A DNA stretch of 64,000 nucleotides from contig NZ_NKFL01000003.1 in assembly GCF_002223055.1 (NCBI RefSeq), forward strand, positions 1 through 64,000, given 5' to 3'. Shown here piece by piece: positions 35,467-45,463 of this stretch. How positions within the stretch are numbered: the stretch's first letter is position 1; every line of letters begins with the position of its first letter. The translations under genes were made by a program, and so were the position numbers. The notes below the pieces were generated by a model. The model made no database searches. It saw nothing but the letters and a program-made list of their open reading frames with translations, and was not told the origin of the DNA. Source of the DNA: Burkholderia sp. HI2500 (lineage in GTDB: Bacteria > Pseudomonadota > Gammaproteobacteria > Burkholderiales > Burkholderiaceae).

Positions 35467-36090
35467 GTGGCACGTTATATCGGCCCGAAGGCCAAGCTGT
35501 CCCGCCGTGAAGGCACCGACCTGTTCCTGAAGAGCGCACGCCGCTCGCTCGCCGACAAGTGCAAGCTCGACAGCAAGCCGGGTCAGCACGGCCGTACCTC
35601 GGGCGCACGTACGTCCGACTACGGTACGCAGCTGCGCGAAAAGCAGAAGGTCAAGCGTATCTACGGCGTGCTGGAGCGTCAGTTCCGCCGCTACTTCGCT
35701 GAAGCCGACCGCCGCAAGGGCAACACGGGTGAAAACCTGCTGCAACTGCTCGAGTCGCGTCTCGACAACGTCGTGTATCGCATGGGCTTCGGCTCGACCC
35801 GCGCTGAAGCGCGTCAGCTGGTGAGCCACAAGTCGATCACCGTGAACGGCGTCGTCGCGAACGTCCCGTCGCAGCAAGTGAAGGCAGGTGACATCGTCGC
35901 GATCCGCGAAAAGGCGAAGAAGCAGGCGCGTATCGTCGAAGCGCTGTCGCTGGCCGAGCAAGGCGGCATGCCGAGCTGGGTTGCAGTCGATGCGAAGAAG
36001 TTCGAAGGCACGTTCAAGCAAATGCCGGAACGCGCTGAAATCGCAGGCGACATCAACGAAAGCCTGATCGTCGAATTGTATTCGCGTTAA
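35467..36090 (+). CDS. rpsD: 30S ribosomal protein S4
   Basis: S4 nucleates 30S assembly and in E. coli represses the alpha operon. The GTG at 35467 is chosen: GAGG lies a few bases before it and the product (207 residues) then starts [16 protein letters not shown] like other S4 proteins. The S4 RNA-binding domain [29 protein letters not shown] is intact. Confidence 0.98.
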   Translation: MARYIGPKAKLSRREGTDLFLKSARRSLADKCKLDSKPGQHGRTSGARTSDYGTQLREKQKVKRIYGVLERQFRRYFAEADRRKGNTGENLLQLLESRLDNVVYRMGFGSTRAEARQLVSHKSITVNGVVANVPSQQVKAGDIVAIREKAKKQARIVEALSLAEQGGMPSWVAVDAKKFEGTFKQMPERAEIAGDINESLIVELYSR

Positions 36091-36101
36091 TCCGATTGAC
36101 G

Positions 36102-36150
36102 GCCGAGGTACCCCGATTGCGTTGCGCAAGGAGGGGCCTCGGCTGTTTAT
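36102..36150 (+). other. hairpin between rpsD and rpoA
   Basis: GCCGAGG (36102-36108) and CCCC pair with GGGG and CCTCGGC (36137-36143), followed by TGTTTATTTT. It resembles a leaky terminator or an mRNA end-stabiliser in the 124-base gap before rpoA. Its strength as a terminator is uncertain because the tail is broken by G and A. Confidence 0.5.
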
Positions 36151-36214
36151 TTTCTGGTTGTTACCGGTCAGCCTTATCGGTGTAACGAGCCGAGGGTATT
36201 GAAAAGGAAAGCCC

Positions 36215-37192
36215 ATGCAAACCAGTTTGCTGAAACCCAAGATCATCGCCGTGGAATCGCTGGGCGAGAACCACGCGAGGGTGGTCATGGAACCGTTCGA
36301 ACGCGGTTACGGCCACACCTTGGGCAATGCGCTTCGCCGCGTGCTGCTGTCGTCGATGGTTGGCTACGCGCCGACCGAAGTGACGATCGCGGGCGTGGTG
36401 CACGAGTACTCGACGCTGGATGGCGTGCAGGAAGACGTCGTCAACCTGCTGCTGAACCTGAAGGGCGTGGTGTTCAAGCTGCATAACCGTGACGAAGTGA
36501 CGGTTACGCTGCGCAAGGAAGGTGAAGGCGTTGTCACGGCCGGCGATATCGAGCTGGCTCACGACTGCGAAGTCATCAACCCGAATCACGTGATTGCGCA
36601 CCTGTCGAAGGGCGGCAAGCTCGACGTTCAGATCAAGATCGAAAAGGGTCGCGGCTATGTGCCCGGCAACGTCCGTCGCTACGGCGAAGACACGGCCAAG
36701 ATCATCGGCCGCATCGTCCTCGACGCATCGTTCTCGCCGGTTCGCCGCGTGAGCTACGCTGTCGAAAGCGCACGTGTCGAGCAGCGTACCGACCTCGACA
36801 AGCTCGTGATGAACATCGAGACGAGCGGTGTGATCACGCCGGAAGAAGCGATCCGTCAATCGGCCCGCATCCTGGTCGACCAGCTGTCCGTGTTCGCGGC
36901 GCTGGAAGGCACGGAAACGGCAGCCGAAGCGCCGTCGCGTGCACCGCAGATCGACCCGATCCTGCTGCGTCCGGTGGACGATCTCGAGCTGACGGTTCGT
37001 TCGGCGAACTGCCTGAAGGCCGAGAACATCTACTACATCGGCGACCTGATCCAGCGCACGGAAAACGAGCTGCTGAAGACGCCGAACCTCGGTCGCAAGT
37101 CGCTCAACGAGATCAAGGAAGTGCTCGCTTCGCGCGGTCTCACGCTGGGCATGAAGCTCGAAAACTGGCCGCCGGCTGGTCTCGACAAGTAA
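36215..37192 (+). CDS. rpoA: RNA polymerase alpha subunit
   Basis: The alpha dimer starts RNA polymerase assembly and its C-terminal domain reads UP elements and activators. The 325-residue protein has the N-domain motif [20 protein letters not shown] and the C-domain helix-hairpin-helix [26 protein letters not shown] lies 8 bases before the ATG. A strong terminator-type hairpin follows at 37216-37256, ahead of rplQ. Confidence 0.99.
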
Positions 37193-37215
37193 GCCCGGTT
37201 GTTGCTGTAGTTGGC

Positions 37216-37256
37216 AAAGATGCGGATTTTCCTTTAAAATCCGCATCTTGCTTTTT
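37216..37256 (+). terminator. terminator-like hairpin between rpoA and rplQ
   Basis: A perfect 14-bp stem, AAGATGCGGATTTT (37216-37229) with AAAATCCGCATCTT (37235-37248), and a CCTTT loop are followed by GC and six T (37251-37256). By form it is one of the best intrinsic terminators in the window, yet rplQ lies 74 bases downstream in the same operon order. It should at least attenuate rplQ. Confidence 0.85.
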
Positions 37257-37329
37257 TCGTTACCGGCCCGTGCACCCATCGAGGTGCGATAGAAGAGCTG
37301 GATCAAAACTTTGAATCAAGGAAACTGAA

Positions 37330-37725
37330 ATGCGCCATCGTCATGGTCTGCGGAAACTGAACCGCACGAGCAGCCACCGTCTGGCTATGCTCCGTAACAT
37401 GTCCAACTCGCTGATCGAGCACGAAGTCATCAAGACGACGCTGCCGAAGGCGAAGGAACTCCGTAAAGTCGTCGAGCCGCTGATCACGCTCGGCAAGAAG
37501 CCGTCGCTGGCAAACCGTCGCCTGGCGTTCAACCGCCTGCGCGATCGTGACTCGGTGGCGAAGCTGTTCGACGTGCTCGGTCCGCGTTTCGCGAACCGTC
37601 CGGGCGGCTACCTGCGCGTGCTGAAGTTCGGCTTCCGCGTGGGCGACAACGCACCGATGGCACTGGTCGAGCTGCTCGATCGTCCGGAAGTCGACGAAAC
37701 GGAAAACGTGCAAGAAGCTGAGTAA
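37330..37725 (+). CDS. rplQ: 50S ribosomal protein L17
   Basis: L17 is at the tunnel exit side of the 50S subunit. It is 131 residues with [20 protein letters not shown] and the [17 protein letters not shown] region. AAGGAAAC precedes the ATG. A strong hairpin lies between rpoA and this gene, and a full terminator follows it. Confidence 0.99.
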   Translation: MRHRHGLRKLNRTSSHRLAMLRNMSNSLIEHEVIKTTLPKAKELRKVVEPLITLGKKPSLANRRLAFNRLRDRDSVAKLFDVLGPRFANRPGGYLRVLKFGFRVGDNAPMALVELLDRPEVDETENVQEAE

Positions 37726-37750
37726 GCTTCCGGTACGCAGCAGTATCTGA

Positions 37751-37787
37751 AAGGGGCCGAGCAATTGCTTGGCCCTTTTTGTTTTTC
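37751..37787 (+). terminator. alpha operon terminator
   Basis: AAGGGGCCGAGCAA pairs with TTGCTTGGCCCTT (one unpaired G), followed by TTTTGTTTTT. It closes the ribosomal protein cluster after rplQ. Confidence 0.92.
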
Positions 37788-37929
37788 CGGCGCAGGCTGC
37801 GATCGATTGTCGCAGGGCGGTGCCGGCAGCGTTGCGCGGGCTGCGCTACGATACGGGGCAGCCGGCGCGCGCGCCCCAGGTGGGCAATTCGCGTCGGCGG
37901 GAGCCGATAGACCAGCCAGGAGGGCGCGG

Positions 37930-38256
37930 ATGATAGTGGTGCTGATGCTGACGACGGTGCCCGATGCCGAGACCGCCAACACGCTTTCAGACGGTGCGCT
38001 CGATGCGCGGCTTGCCGCGTGCGTGTCGGAGCTCGGTGCGATCAAGTCGCGCTATCACTGGCAGGGCAAGGTCGAAACGGCCGACGAGATCCAGTTGCTG
38101 TTCAAGACGAGCCCCGTGCGGGCGCTCGAACTGGAGCGATTTATTCTCGCGCATCATCCTTACGAGACGCCCGAAGTCGTCTCGTGGCAGACGACGGCAT
38201 CGGCCGCGTACGGTCAGTGGGTGACCAGCGAAACTCAACGTCTATTTCATGTTTAA
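37930..38256 (+). CDS. cutA: divalent cation tolerance protein CutA
   Basis: CutA proteins are small trimeric cytosolic proteins linked to copper tolerance in E. coli; the exact role is unsettled. The 108-residue product begins MIVVLMLTTVPDAETA, from the ATG at 37930, with AGGAGG 6 bases upstream. Family motifs LAACVSELGAIKSRYHWQGK and HPYETPEVV are present. It overlaps dsbD by eight bases, so the two share a transcript, the common cutA-dsbD pairing. Confidence 0.96.
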   Translation: MIVVLMLTTVPDAETANTLSDGALDARLAACVSELGAIKSRYHWQGKVETADEIQLLFKTSPVRALELERFILAHHPYETPEVVSWQTTASAAYGQWVTSETQRLFHV

Positions 38257-40105
38257 CGGTATGGCGCTTCCCGTGCGCGTGCGCGCGCTGCGGTTCCTCG
38301 CAGTCCTGTTGTCGTTCATGCTCGTGCTGGGCGGCCTGTCGGTCGCGCGCGCGGCCGACGATTTCCTCGATCCGTCGGTTGCGTTCAAGTTCAGTGCGAG
38401 CGAATCGCCGGGACAGGTGGACGTCCACTTCAAGGTCGCCAACGGCTATTACCTGTACCGTGAGCGGTTCGCGTTCGCGGTGAAGAGCGGGCAGGCGACG
38501 CTCGGCGATCCGCAATTCCCGGCCGGCCACGTGAAGTTCGACCAGACGTTCCAGAAGGACGTCGAGACCTACCGTGACGAAGTCGTCGTGCATGTGCCCG
38601 TCAAGCAGGCGTCAGGTCCGTTCGAGCTCGCGGTGACGTCGCAGGGGTGCGCGGACGAGGGCATCTGCTATCCGCCGGCCGAGCACGTCGTGAAGGTCGA
38701 TGGCGCCGCGCTGGGCGCCGCCTCGTCGTCGCAGTCGTCCGCCGATGAGGTTGCCGCGGGCAGCTGGTTCGACAAGGTCACGAGCGCCGATTTCGCGCAG
38801 TCGCTGCTCGAAGGGCATGGCTTCTTCACGATCGTCGCACTGTATTTCGTCGCGGGCGTCGTGCTGAGCCTCCTGCCGTGTTCGTATCCGATGATTCCGA
38901 TCGTGTCGGCGATCATCATCGGCCAAGGCACGCGCGCGACGCATGCGCGCGGCTTCGCGCTGTCGCTGACCTATGTGGTCGGCATGGCGCTGGTCTACAC
39001 GGTACTCGGCATCGCCGCGGCGCTGGTGGGCCAGAGCCTCGGCGCGTGGCTGCAGAACCCGTGGGTGCTCGGCGCGTTCGGCGTGCTGTTGACCGCGTTT
39101 GCCGTCTCGCTGATCTCGGGCAAGGACCTCGCACTGCCCGCGCGCTGGCAGAACGGCGCGGCCGAGGCATCGAGCGCGCGCCAGGGCGGCCATTTCGTCG
39201 CGGTCGCGGCGATGGGCGCGCTGTCCGCACTGGTCGTCGGCGCATGCATGACGGCGCCGCTGTTCGCGGTGCTCGCCTTCATCGCGCACACGGGCAATGC
39301 GCTGCTCGGCGGCGCTGCACTGTTCGCGATGGGGCTGGGGCTGGGCGTGCCGCTGCTGGTCGTCGGCGTCGGGGCCGGGACGGTACTGCCGCGCGCCGGC
39401 GCATGGATGGACGGCGTGAAGGTGTTCTTCGGCATCGTGCTGCTCGCAGCCGCGCTGTGGATCGTGTGGCCGGTGCTGGCCGGTGGCCTGAAGATGGTGT
39501 TCGCTGCGTTGTGGCTGCTGATCGCGGCCGCGGCGCTCGGGCTGTTCACGCCGAATGCCGGCGCCACGTCGATCTGGCGTCGCCTTGGCCGTGGCGTGGG
39601 TGCCGCGCTCGCGATCTGGGCGGCTACGCTGCTCGTCGGCCTGGCCGCGGGCTCGACCGATCCGGTCAAGCCGCTGGCGGTGCTGGCGGCACGCACGGTT
39701 GCGTCGGGCGGTACGGCGGCAGCAGGCGCGGCCGCTGCTCAGGACGGGCCCGCGTTCGCATCGGTGCGCTCGAGCGGCGAACTCGACACGCTGCTGAAGA
39801 CGGCGGGCCAGCCCGTGATGCTCGACTTCTACGCCGACTGGTGCGTGAGCTGCAAGGAGATGGAGCATCTGACGTTTACCGACGCGCGCGTGCAGGCGCG
39901 ACTCGCGCAACTTCACCTCGTGCGTGCGGACGTTACCGCGAACAACCCGGACGACCAGGCGCTGCTGAAGCGCTTCAACCTGTTCGGCCCGCCGGGCATC
40001 ATCTTCTTCGATCGAAGCGGCAACGAGATCGGGCGCGTGGTCGGCTATCAGGCGGCCGAGACGTTCCTGCGCAGCCTCGACCGGGCTGCGGTCCCGACGG
40101 TATGA
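38249..40105 (+). CDS. dsbD: thiol:disulfide interchange protein DsbD
   Basis: DsbD passes electrons from cytosolic thioredoxin through the inner membrane to periplasmic DsbC and cytochrome c thiols. The 618-residue protein has a signal peptide (about 1-35), the N-terminal periplasmic domain with Cys134 and Cys140, a polytopic membrane core with Cys211 (LPCSYP) and Cys333 (GACMTAP), and a C-terminal thioredoxin domain with WCVSC (Cys532, Cys535). All three redox pairs are intact. ATG 38261 is an alternative start. It supports the cytochrome c maturation genes downstream in function. Confidence 0.97.
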   Translation: MFNGMALPVRVRALRFLAVLLSFMLVLGGLSVARAADDFLDPSVAFKFSASESPGQVDVHFKVANGYYLYRERFAFAVKSGQATLGDPQFPAGHVKFDQTFQKDVETYRDEVVVHVPVKQASGPFELAVTSQGCADEGICYPPAEHVVKVDGAALGAASSSQSSADEVAAGSWFDKVTSADFAQSLLEGHGFFTIVALYFVAGVVLSLLPCSYPMIPIVSAIIIGQGTRATHARGFALSLTYVVGMALVYTVLGIAAALVGQSLGAWLQNPWVLGAFGVLLTAFAVSLISGKDLALPARWQNGAAEASSARQGGHFVAVAAMGALSALVVGACMTAPLFAVLAFIAHTGNALLGGAALFAMGLGLGVPLLVVGVGAGTVLPRAGAWMDGVKVFFGIVLLAAALWIVWPVLAGGLKMVFAALWLLIAAAALGLFTPNAGATSIWRRLGRGVGAALAIWAATLLVGLAAGSTDPVKPLAVLAARTVASGGTAAAGAAAAQDGPAFASVRSSGELDTLLKTAGQPVMLDFYADWCVSCKEMEHLTFTDARVQARLAQLHLVRADVTANNPDDQALLKRFNLFGPPGIIFFDRSGNEIGRVVGYQAAETFLRSLDRAAVPTV

Positions 40106-40201
40106 CCATGCGCGTCGCGGGCGCGCTGGTGGCCAACCGGCGCGCTTGCGTGGCATGAATTGACGATCGACAACGCATACGGCCGCGATCGACAGCAAAC
40201 A

Positions 40202-40237
40202 AAAAACGGCGGGACACCGAAGTGTCCCGCCGTTTTT
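40202..40237. terminator. bidirectional terminator between dsbD and hemB
   Basis: AAAAACGGCGGGACAC pairs perfectly with GTGTCCCGCCGTTTTT around CGAA. It has a T run on either strand, so it can end both dsbD (+) and hemB (-), which converge here. Confidence 0.95.
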
Positions 40238-40259
40238 CTTTCCGCCTGCCGGCAGGCGC

Positions 40260-41306
<1,047 letters not shown>

Positions 41307-41327
41307 TCATTTTCGGGAGCGTTGGTA

Positions 41328-41333
41328 TATGAT
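41328..41333 (+). promoter_or_regulatory. probable -10 box of an sRNA gene
   Basis: TATGAT lies about 8 bases before the start of the structured segment described next. No convincing -35 at 16-18 bases was found (GGTCAT at 41305-41310 is the closest), so the promoter call is tentative. Confidence 0.4.
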
Positions 41334-41339
41334 AGCGAT

Positions 41340-41444
41340 CGAGCGGCACGCGTCGCGTGCAGCTCCCCGCTTCTCCTCCCTGAGCGGGTGCCTGTCGTTT
41401 TTCGATTAGGCTGTTTGACCCGCCGTTCAACGGCGGGTTTTTTT
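41340..41444 (+). ncRNA. probable trans-acting sRNA with anti-Shine-Dalgarno loop
   Basis: There is no gene on the plus strand here, yet three hairpins are followed by an intrinsic terminator. Hairpin 1: GCACGC/GCGTGC (41346-41360). Hairpin 2: CCCGCTT/GAGCGGG (41366-41372, 41382-41388) exposes a nine-base loop CTCCTCCCT, which contains CCTCC, the complement of a Shine-Dalgarno. Hairpin 3: ACCCGCCG/CGGCGGGT (41418-41438) followed by seven T. The terminator works only for the plus strand, while both flanking genes are on the minus strand. The shape resembles small RNAs with exposed anti-SD loops, such as the alphaproteobacterial suhB/alpha-r14 group. The 5' end is inferred. Confidence 0.6.
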
Positions 41445-41510
41445 ATGAGCCGGCCGAAACCGCAGGCGCCGTCAGGTGCGCGCCGCCGATCCCGGCCGCG
41501 CGTTGCCCGA

Positions 41511-42170
41511 TCATTGTGCTACAGGCTCGCTTTTTTCGTCGGCGACGGACGGCCGCACCCAGCTTTCGATCAATTCGTGCGCTTCGTCGAGCCCAACGCG
41601 CTTCATCGCCGAGAACAGCTGGACCGTCAGCTTGCCCTGAACGCCCTGGTCACGATACGCATCGAGCCCCTTTTGCGTGGTTCGCAGCGCGTTGATGCTT
41701 TCCTGCCGCGTCAATTTGTCGCACTTCGTCAGCAGCGTGTGGATCGGCTTGCCGGTCGGCACGAACCACTCGATCATGCGGCGGTCGAGATCGGTCAGCG
41801 GACGGCGCGAATCCATCATCAGGATCAGGCCGCAGAGCTGCGAGCGGGTCGCGAGGTAGGACGACAGCAGCATTTCCCAATGCGCCTTGGCGGCGCCGGG
41901 CACTTCCGCGTAGCCGTAGCCGGGCAGGTCGACGAGGTTCGCGACGGGCTCGGCGGCCGGGCCGACGGAGAAGTAGTTGATATGCTGCGTGCGGCCGGGC
42001 GTCTTCGACGCGAAGGCGAGCCGCTTCTGGTTGCACAGCACGTTGATCGCCGTCGACTTGCCGGCATTCGAGCGGCCCGCGAACGCGATTTCCGGCTGGA
42101 CCGTCGGCGGCAGGTCGCGCAGATGGTTGACGGTCGTGTAGAAGCGGGCTTGATGGAGCAGAAAGGCCAT
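41511..42170 (-). CDS. engB: ribosome biogenesis GTPase EngB (YihA/YsxC)
   Basis: EngB is an essential GTPase in late 50S assembly and is linked to cell division. The 219-residue protein has G1 GRSNAGKST (32-40), G3 DLPGYG and G4 TKCDK. It is on the minus strand and diverges from the cytochrome c4 gene, sharing a 214-base region with it. Confidence 0.97.
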   Translation of the reverse strand: MAFLLHQARFYTTVNHLRDLPPTVQPEIAFAGRSNAGKSTAINVLCNQKRLAFASKTPGRTQHINYFSVGPAAEPVANLVDLPGYGYAEVPGAAKAHWEMLLSSYLATRSQLCGLILMMDSRRPLTDLDRRMIEWFVPTGKPIHTLLTKCDKLTRQESINALRTTQKGLDAYRDQGVQGKLTVQLFSAMKRVGLDEAHELIESWVRPSVADEKSEPVAQ

Positions 42171-42250
42171 GGGAACCGGAAGGACGGGCGGCGCGAGCCG
42201 CTTGGTGGAGGCGGGGTAGCCCCGATAGGCGCCGGAGCTTTCAACACGAT

Positions 42251-42260
42251 ATTGTACAAT
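42251..42260. promoter_or_regulatory. symmetrical -10-like site between engB and cytochrome c4
   Basis: ATTGTACAAT is a perfect palindrome that reads TACAAT on both strands, 81 bases from the engB start and 125 from the cytochrome gene. It may contain -10 boxes for both directions or a regulator site. No good -35 boxes were identified, so this is a weak call. Confidence 0.35.
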
Positions 42261-42384
42261 ACGGCGGTTTTACCGAAGGCTACCGGGCGCCTGCCTCGCG
42301 CTTTTATGTAGCTTCTGCGGTAGACTGAACGCCGTCGTTTTTTGCAGAACCTCAAATTCCCACAAGACGAAACAGGGTGTGCGA

Positions 42385-43038
42385 ATGAATCGACTGTGCA
42401 AGTCTCTGATGGTGCTTCAGGTTGCAGCAGGGTTCGTAGGTTTCGTAGCGGAGGCAAACGCGGCGGATGCGGCAAAGCCGGATCTCGACCGTGGCAAGGC
42501 GATTGCCGGGCAAGTCTGCGCGTCGTGTCACGGCGCCGACGGCAATAGCGCGTCGGGCAGTTTCCCGAAGCTCGCCGGCCAGCATCCCGAATATCTGGTC
42601 AAGCAGTTGAACGACTTCAAGACGCAGCCGGGCGCGAAGGGGCCGGTGCGCACCAACGCGGTGATGGTCGGATTCGCGAGCGCGCTGAGCGCGGACGACA
42701 TGCGCAACGTCGCCGCGTACTACGGGTCGCAGACGACGAAGCTCGGCACCGCACGCGATGCGGCAACCGTACCGATCGGCCAGAAGATCTACCGCGGCGG
42801 CATCGCGGAGAAGGGCGTACCCGCCTGCGCGAGCTGCCACGGGCCGACAGGGCAAGGGCTCCCGGTCCAGTACCCGCGTCTGTCGGGGCAATGGGCCGAT
42901 TACACGGCCGCGCAGTTGACCGCGTTCCAGCAGGGTGCCGGCGCGCGCAACAACAACGAGGCGATGCATCAGATCGCCACGCGGCTGTCGGACAACGAGA
43001 TCAAGGCCGTCGCGGATTACATCGCGGGCCTGCGTTGA
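42385..43038 (+). CDS. cytochrome c4 (dihaem)
   Basis: This is a periplasmic dihaem electron carrier toward terminal oxidases. I start at the ATG at 42385 (217 residues); a GTG six bases earlier is possible. A signal peptide (about 1-26, ending EANA) is followed by two similar cytochrome domains, each with CASCH: Cys45-Cys48-His49 and Cys148-Cys151-His152. The later Met ligands are probably in the MVGFAS and MHQIA regions. The downstream resB and ccsA genes make the haem attachment machinery it needs. Confidence 0.93.
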   Translation: MNRLCKSLMVLQVAAGFVGFVAEANAADAAKPDLDRGKAIAGQVCASCHGADGNSASGSFPKLAGQHPEYLVKQLNDFKTQPGAKGPVRTNAVMVGFASALSADDMRNVAAYYGSQTTKLGTARDAATVPIGQKIYRGGIAEKGVPACASCHGPTGQGLPVQYPRLSGQWADYTAAQLTAFQQGAGARNNNEAMHQIATRLSDNEIKAVADYIAGLR

Positions 43039-43098
43039 GCGGTCAGCCGCGAATGGAATGACCGGGCGCCCGAAGGGCGGCCGGAGTCAGAACAAGAA

Positions 43099-43145
43099 AA
43101 GGGTGGGGCGCCGCGTCGTTGCGGTTGCCTCGCCCTTCTTTTTTG
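43099..43145 (+). terminator. terminator after cytochrome c4
   Basis: AAGGGTGGGGC (43099-43109) pairs with GCCTCGCCCTT (43127-43137) with two G-T pairs. It is followed by C and six T, so the cytochrome gene is its own unit. Confidence 0.8.
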
Positions 43146-43242
43146 TCAGCGCGCGCCGGCCGTCACGCGCGTGCTGGCCGCCCCTTCGGGGGCAATAATC
43201 ACAGTGAGCGTTGGGGGCTGTTTCCCCTGAGTCGGAGTTTGA

Positions 43243-45459
43243 ATGAGCGTTACCACGTCGGGGTTGCAGTCGAAGTCGGGTCAGGGTGCGTCCAAGCGCG
43301 CGGTCGAGCTGCTGAGCTCGATGCGCTTCGCGATTGCGCTGCTGGTGGTGCTGTCGATTGCGAGCATCATCGGCACGGTCCTGACCCAGGACGATCCGTA
43401 TCCGAACTATGTGAACCAGTTCGGGCCGTTCTGGGCGGACATCTTCCGCTCGCTCGGCCTGTACAACGTGTACAGCGCGTGGTGGTTCATGCTGATCCTG
43501 ATCTTCCTCGTCGTGTCGATCTCGCTGTGCGTGATCCGCAACGCGCCGAAGATGCTCGCCGATGCGAAGAGCTGGAAGGACAAGGTTCGCGAAGGCAGCC
43601 TGCGGGCCTTCCACCACAAGGCCGAATACACGACGTCCGGCACGCGCGCGACGGTCACGGCGACGCTCGCCACGTTCGTCACCAAGGCCGGCTACAAGCA
43701 CATCGTGCGTGAGAACGACGGCGCGACGCTGATCTCCGCGAAACGCGGTGCAATGACCAAGTGGGGCTACATCTCCGCGCACCTCGCGATCGTCGTGATC
43801 TGTATCGGCGGCCTGCTCGACAGCAACCTGCCGATCAAATTCCAGATGTGGATGTTCGGCAAGAGCCCGGTCAACACGAGCGCGACGATCAGCGAGATCT
43901 CGCCCGACCATCGCCTGTCCGCGTCGAACCCGACGTTCCGCGGCTATGCATGGGTGCCCGAGGGGCAGTTCGTGTCGACCGCGATCCTGAACCAGCCGAG
44001 CGGCTCGCTGATCCAGGACTTGCCGTTCTCGATCCAGCTCAACAAGTTCATCGTCGACTACTACACGACGGGCATGCCGAAGCTGTTCGCGAGCGACATC
44101 GTCGTGATCGATCGCGAGACCGGCCAGAAGATCCCGGCGCGCGTCGAGGTCAACAAGCCGTTCACGTACAAGGGCGTGTCGATCTACCAGTCGAGCTTCC
44201 AGGACGGCGGCTCGCAGATGCAGATGACGGCCTATCCGATGACGGGCGGCAACGCGAAGACCTTCCCCGTGAAGGGGACGATCGGCAGTTCGGCGCCGCT
44301 GCAGATGCCGGGCAACGACGGCGACACGATCGAGTTCTCCGATTTCCGTGCGATCAACGTCGAGAACATGGCCGACGCGAACGGCAAGCCGGACGTGCGC
44401 GGTGTCGCGACGACGAGCTCGCTGAAAGAAGCGTTCGACGAACGCCTCGGCTCCGGCGCGAAGACGTCGAAGCCGACGCAGCTCCACAACATCGGCCCGT
44501 CCGTGCAGTACAAGATCCGCGGCAAGGACGGCCAGGCGCGCGAATTCAACAACTACATGCTGCCCGTCGACATGAACGGCGAGCGCGTGTTCCTCGCCGG
44601 CGTGCGTGCGAGCCCGAACGACCCGTTCCGCTACATGCGGATTCCGGCCGACAGCCAGGATTCGATCGGCGAATGGATGCACCTGCGTGCCGCGCTCGAG
44701 GATCCGTCCGCGCGCGCCGAGGCCGCTGCGCGCTTCGCGCAGCGTTCGCTGCCGGGCACGGATGCATCGCTGCGCAGCCGTTTGCAGGACAGCGCGTTGA
44801 AGGTGCTGACCCTTTTTGCAGCGAGCGACGACAGCGTCGGCCGTGGCGCCGACGGCCAGCCGATCGGCGGCTTCCAGGCCGTGGCGACGTTCATCGACCG
44901 CTCGGTGCCGAAGGCCGAGCAGGAGAAGGCTGCAAGCCTGCTGCTGCGCATGCTCGAAGGCTCGATGTGGGAGGTCTGGCAGATCGCGCGCGAGCGTGCG
45001 GGCGAGCCGGCGGCGCAGCAGGGCACCGACACGATCCGCTTCGTGCAGAACGCGATCAATGCGCTATCCGACAGCTTTTTGTATGGATCCCCGGTCTATT
45101 TGCAGCTTGACTCATTCAAGCAGGTGCAAGCTTCGGTATTTCAGTTGACGCGCGCACCCGGCAAGAATCTGGTGTATCTTGGCAGCCTGCTGCTGGTCGC
45201 CGGCATCTTCTCGATGTTCTACGTGCGCGAGCGGCGCCTCTGGTTCTGGTTGAAGGACGCCGGTTCGGGCGTCGATGTGGTGATGGCAATGTCCACGGCC
45301 CGCAAGACCTTCGATTTCGAGAAAGAGTTCGTGCAGACGCGCGACGCGGCCGGTGCCGCCTTGCACGCCGCACCTCGCGACGCCGCGCCGGCCGGTGCGG
45401 CGTCGACGGCCCGTCCGCCTGCCGGCGGCGGTTCCGATTCCGAGAATTCCACCCGGTAA
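43243..45459 (+). CDS. resB: cytochrome c biogenesis protein ResB (CcsB)
   Basis: ResB/Ccs1 works with CcsA in System II cytochrome c maturation, keeping apocytochrome thiols reduced and helping ligate haem outside the inner membrane. The 738-residue protein has early membrane segments (ALLVVLSIASIIGTVL and WWFMLILIFLVVSISLCVI), a third near residue 185 (LAIVVICIGGLLDSNLP), a large periplasmic domain and a last membrane segment near 645 (YLGSLLLVAGIFSMFYV). The C-terminal 50 residues are Ala/Pro-rich. It is four bases upstream of ccsA, so they are co-transcribed. Confidence 0.95.
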   Translation: MSVTTSGLQSKSGQGASKRAVELLSSMRFAIALLVVLSIASIIGTVLTQDDPYPNYVNQFGPFWADIFRSLGLYNVYSAWWFMLILIFLVVSISLCVIRNAPKMLADAKSWKDKVREGSLRAFHHKAEYTTSGTRATVTATLATFVTKAGYKHIVRENDGATLISAKRGAMTKWGYISAHLAIVVICIGGLLDSNLPIKFQMWMFGKSPVNTSATISEISPDHRLSASNPTFRGYAWVPEGQFVSTAILNQPSGSLIQDLPFSIQLNKFIVDYYTTGMPKLFASDIVVIDRETGQKIPARVEVNKPFTYKGVSIYQSSFQDGGSQMQMTAYPMTGGNAKTFPVKGTIGSSAPLQMPGNDGDTIEFSDFRAINVENMADANGKPDVRGVATTSSLKEAFDERLGSGAKTSKPTQLHNIGPSVQYKIRGKDGQAREFNNYMLPVDMNGERVFLAGVRASPNDPFRYMRIPADSQDSIGEWMHLRAALEDPSARAEAAARFAQRSLPGTDASLRSRLQDSALKVLTLFAASDDSVGRGADGQPIGGFQAVATFIDRSVPKAEQEKAASLLLRMLEGSMWEVWQIARERAGEPAAQQGTDTIRFVQNAINALSDSFLYGSPVYLQLDSFKQVQASVFQLTRAPGKNLVYLGSLLLVAGIFSMFYVRERRLWFWLKDAGSGVDVVMAMSTARKTFDFEKEFVQTRDAAGAALHAAPRDAAPAGAASTARPPAGGGSDSENSTR

Positions 45460-45463
45460 CATC

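Noticed and set aside
41511-42170. The hairpin at 41418-41438 as terminator of engB on the minus strand
   Set aside because: On the minus strand the stem is followed by TCAAACAGCC, with the run of A before it, so it has the wrong polarity. It fits only a plus-strand transcript.
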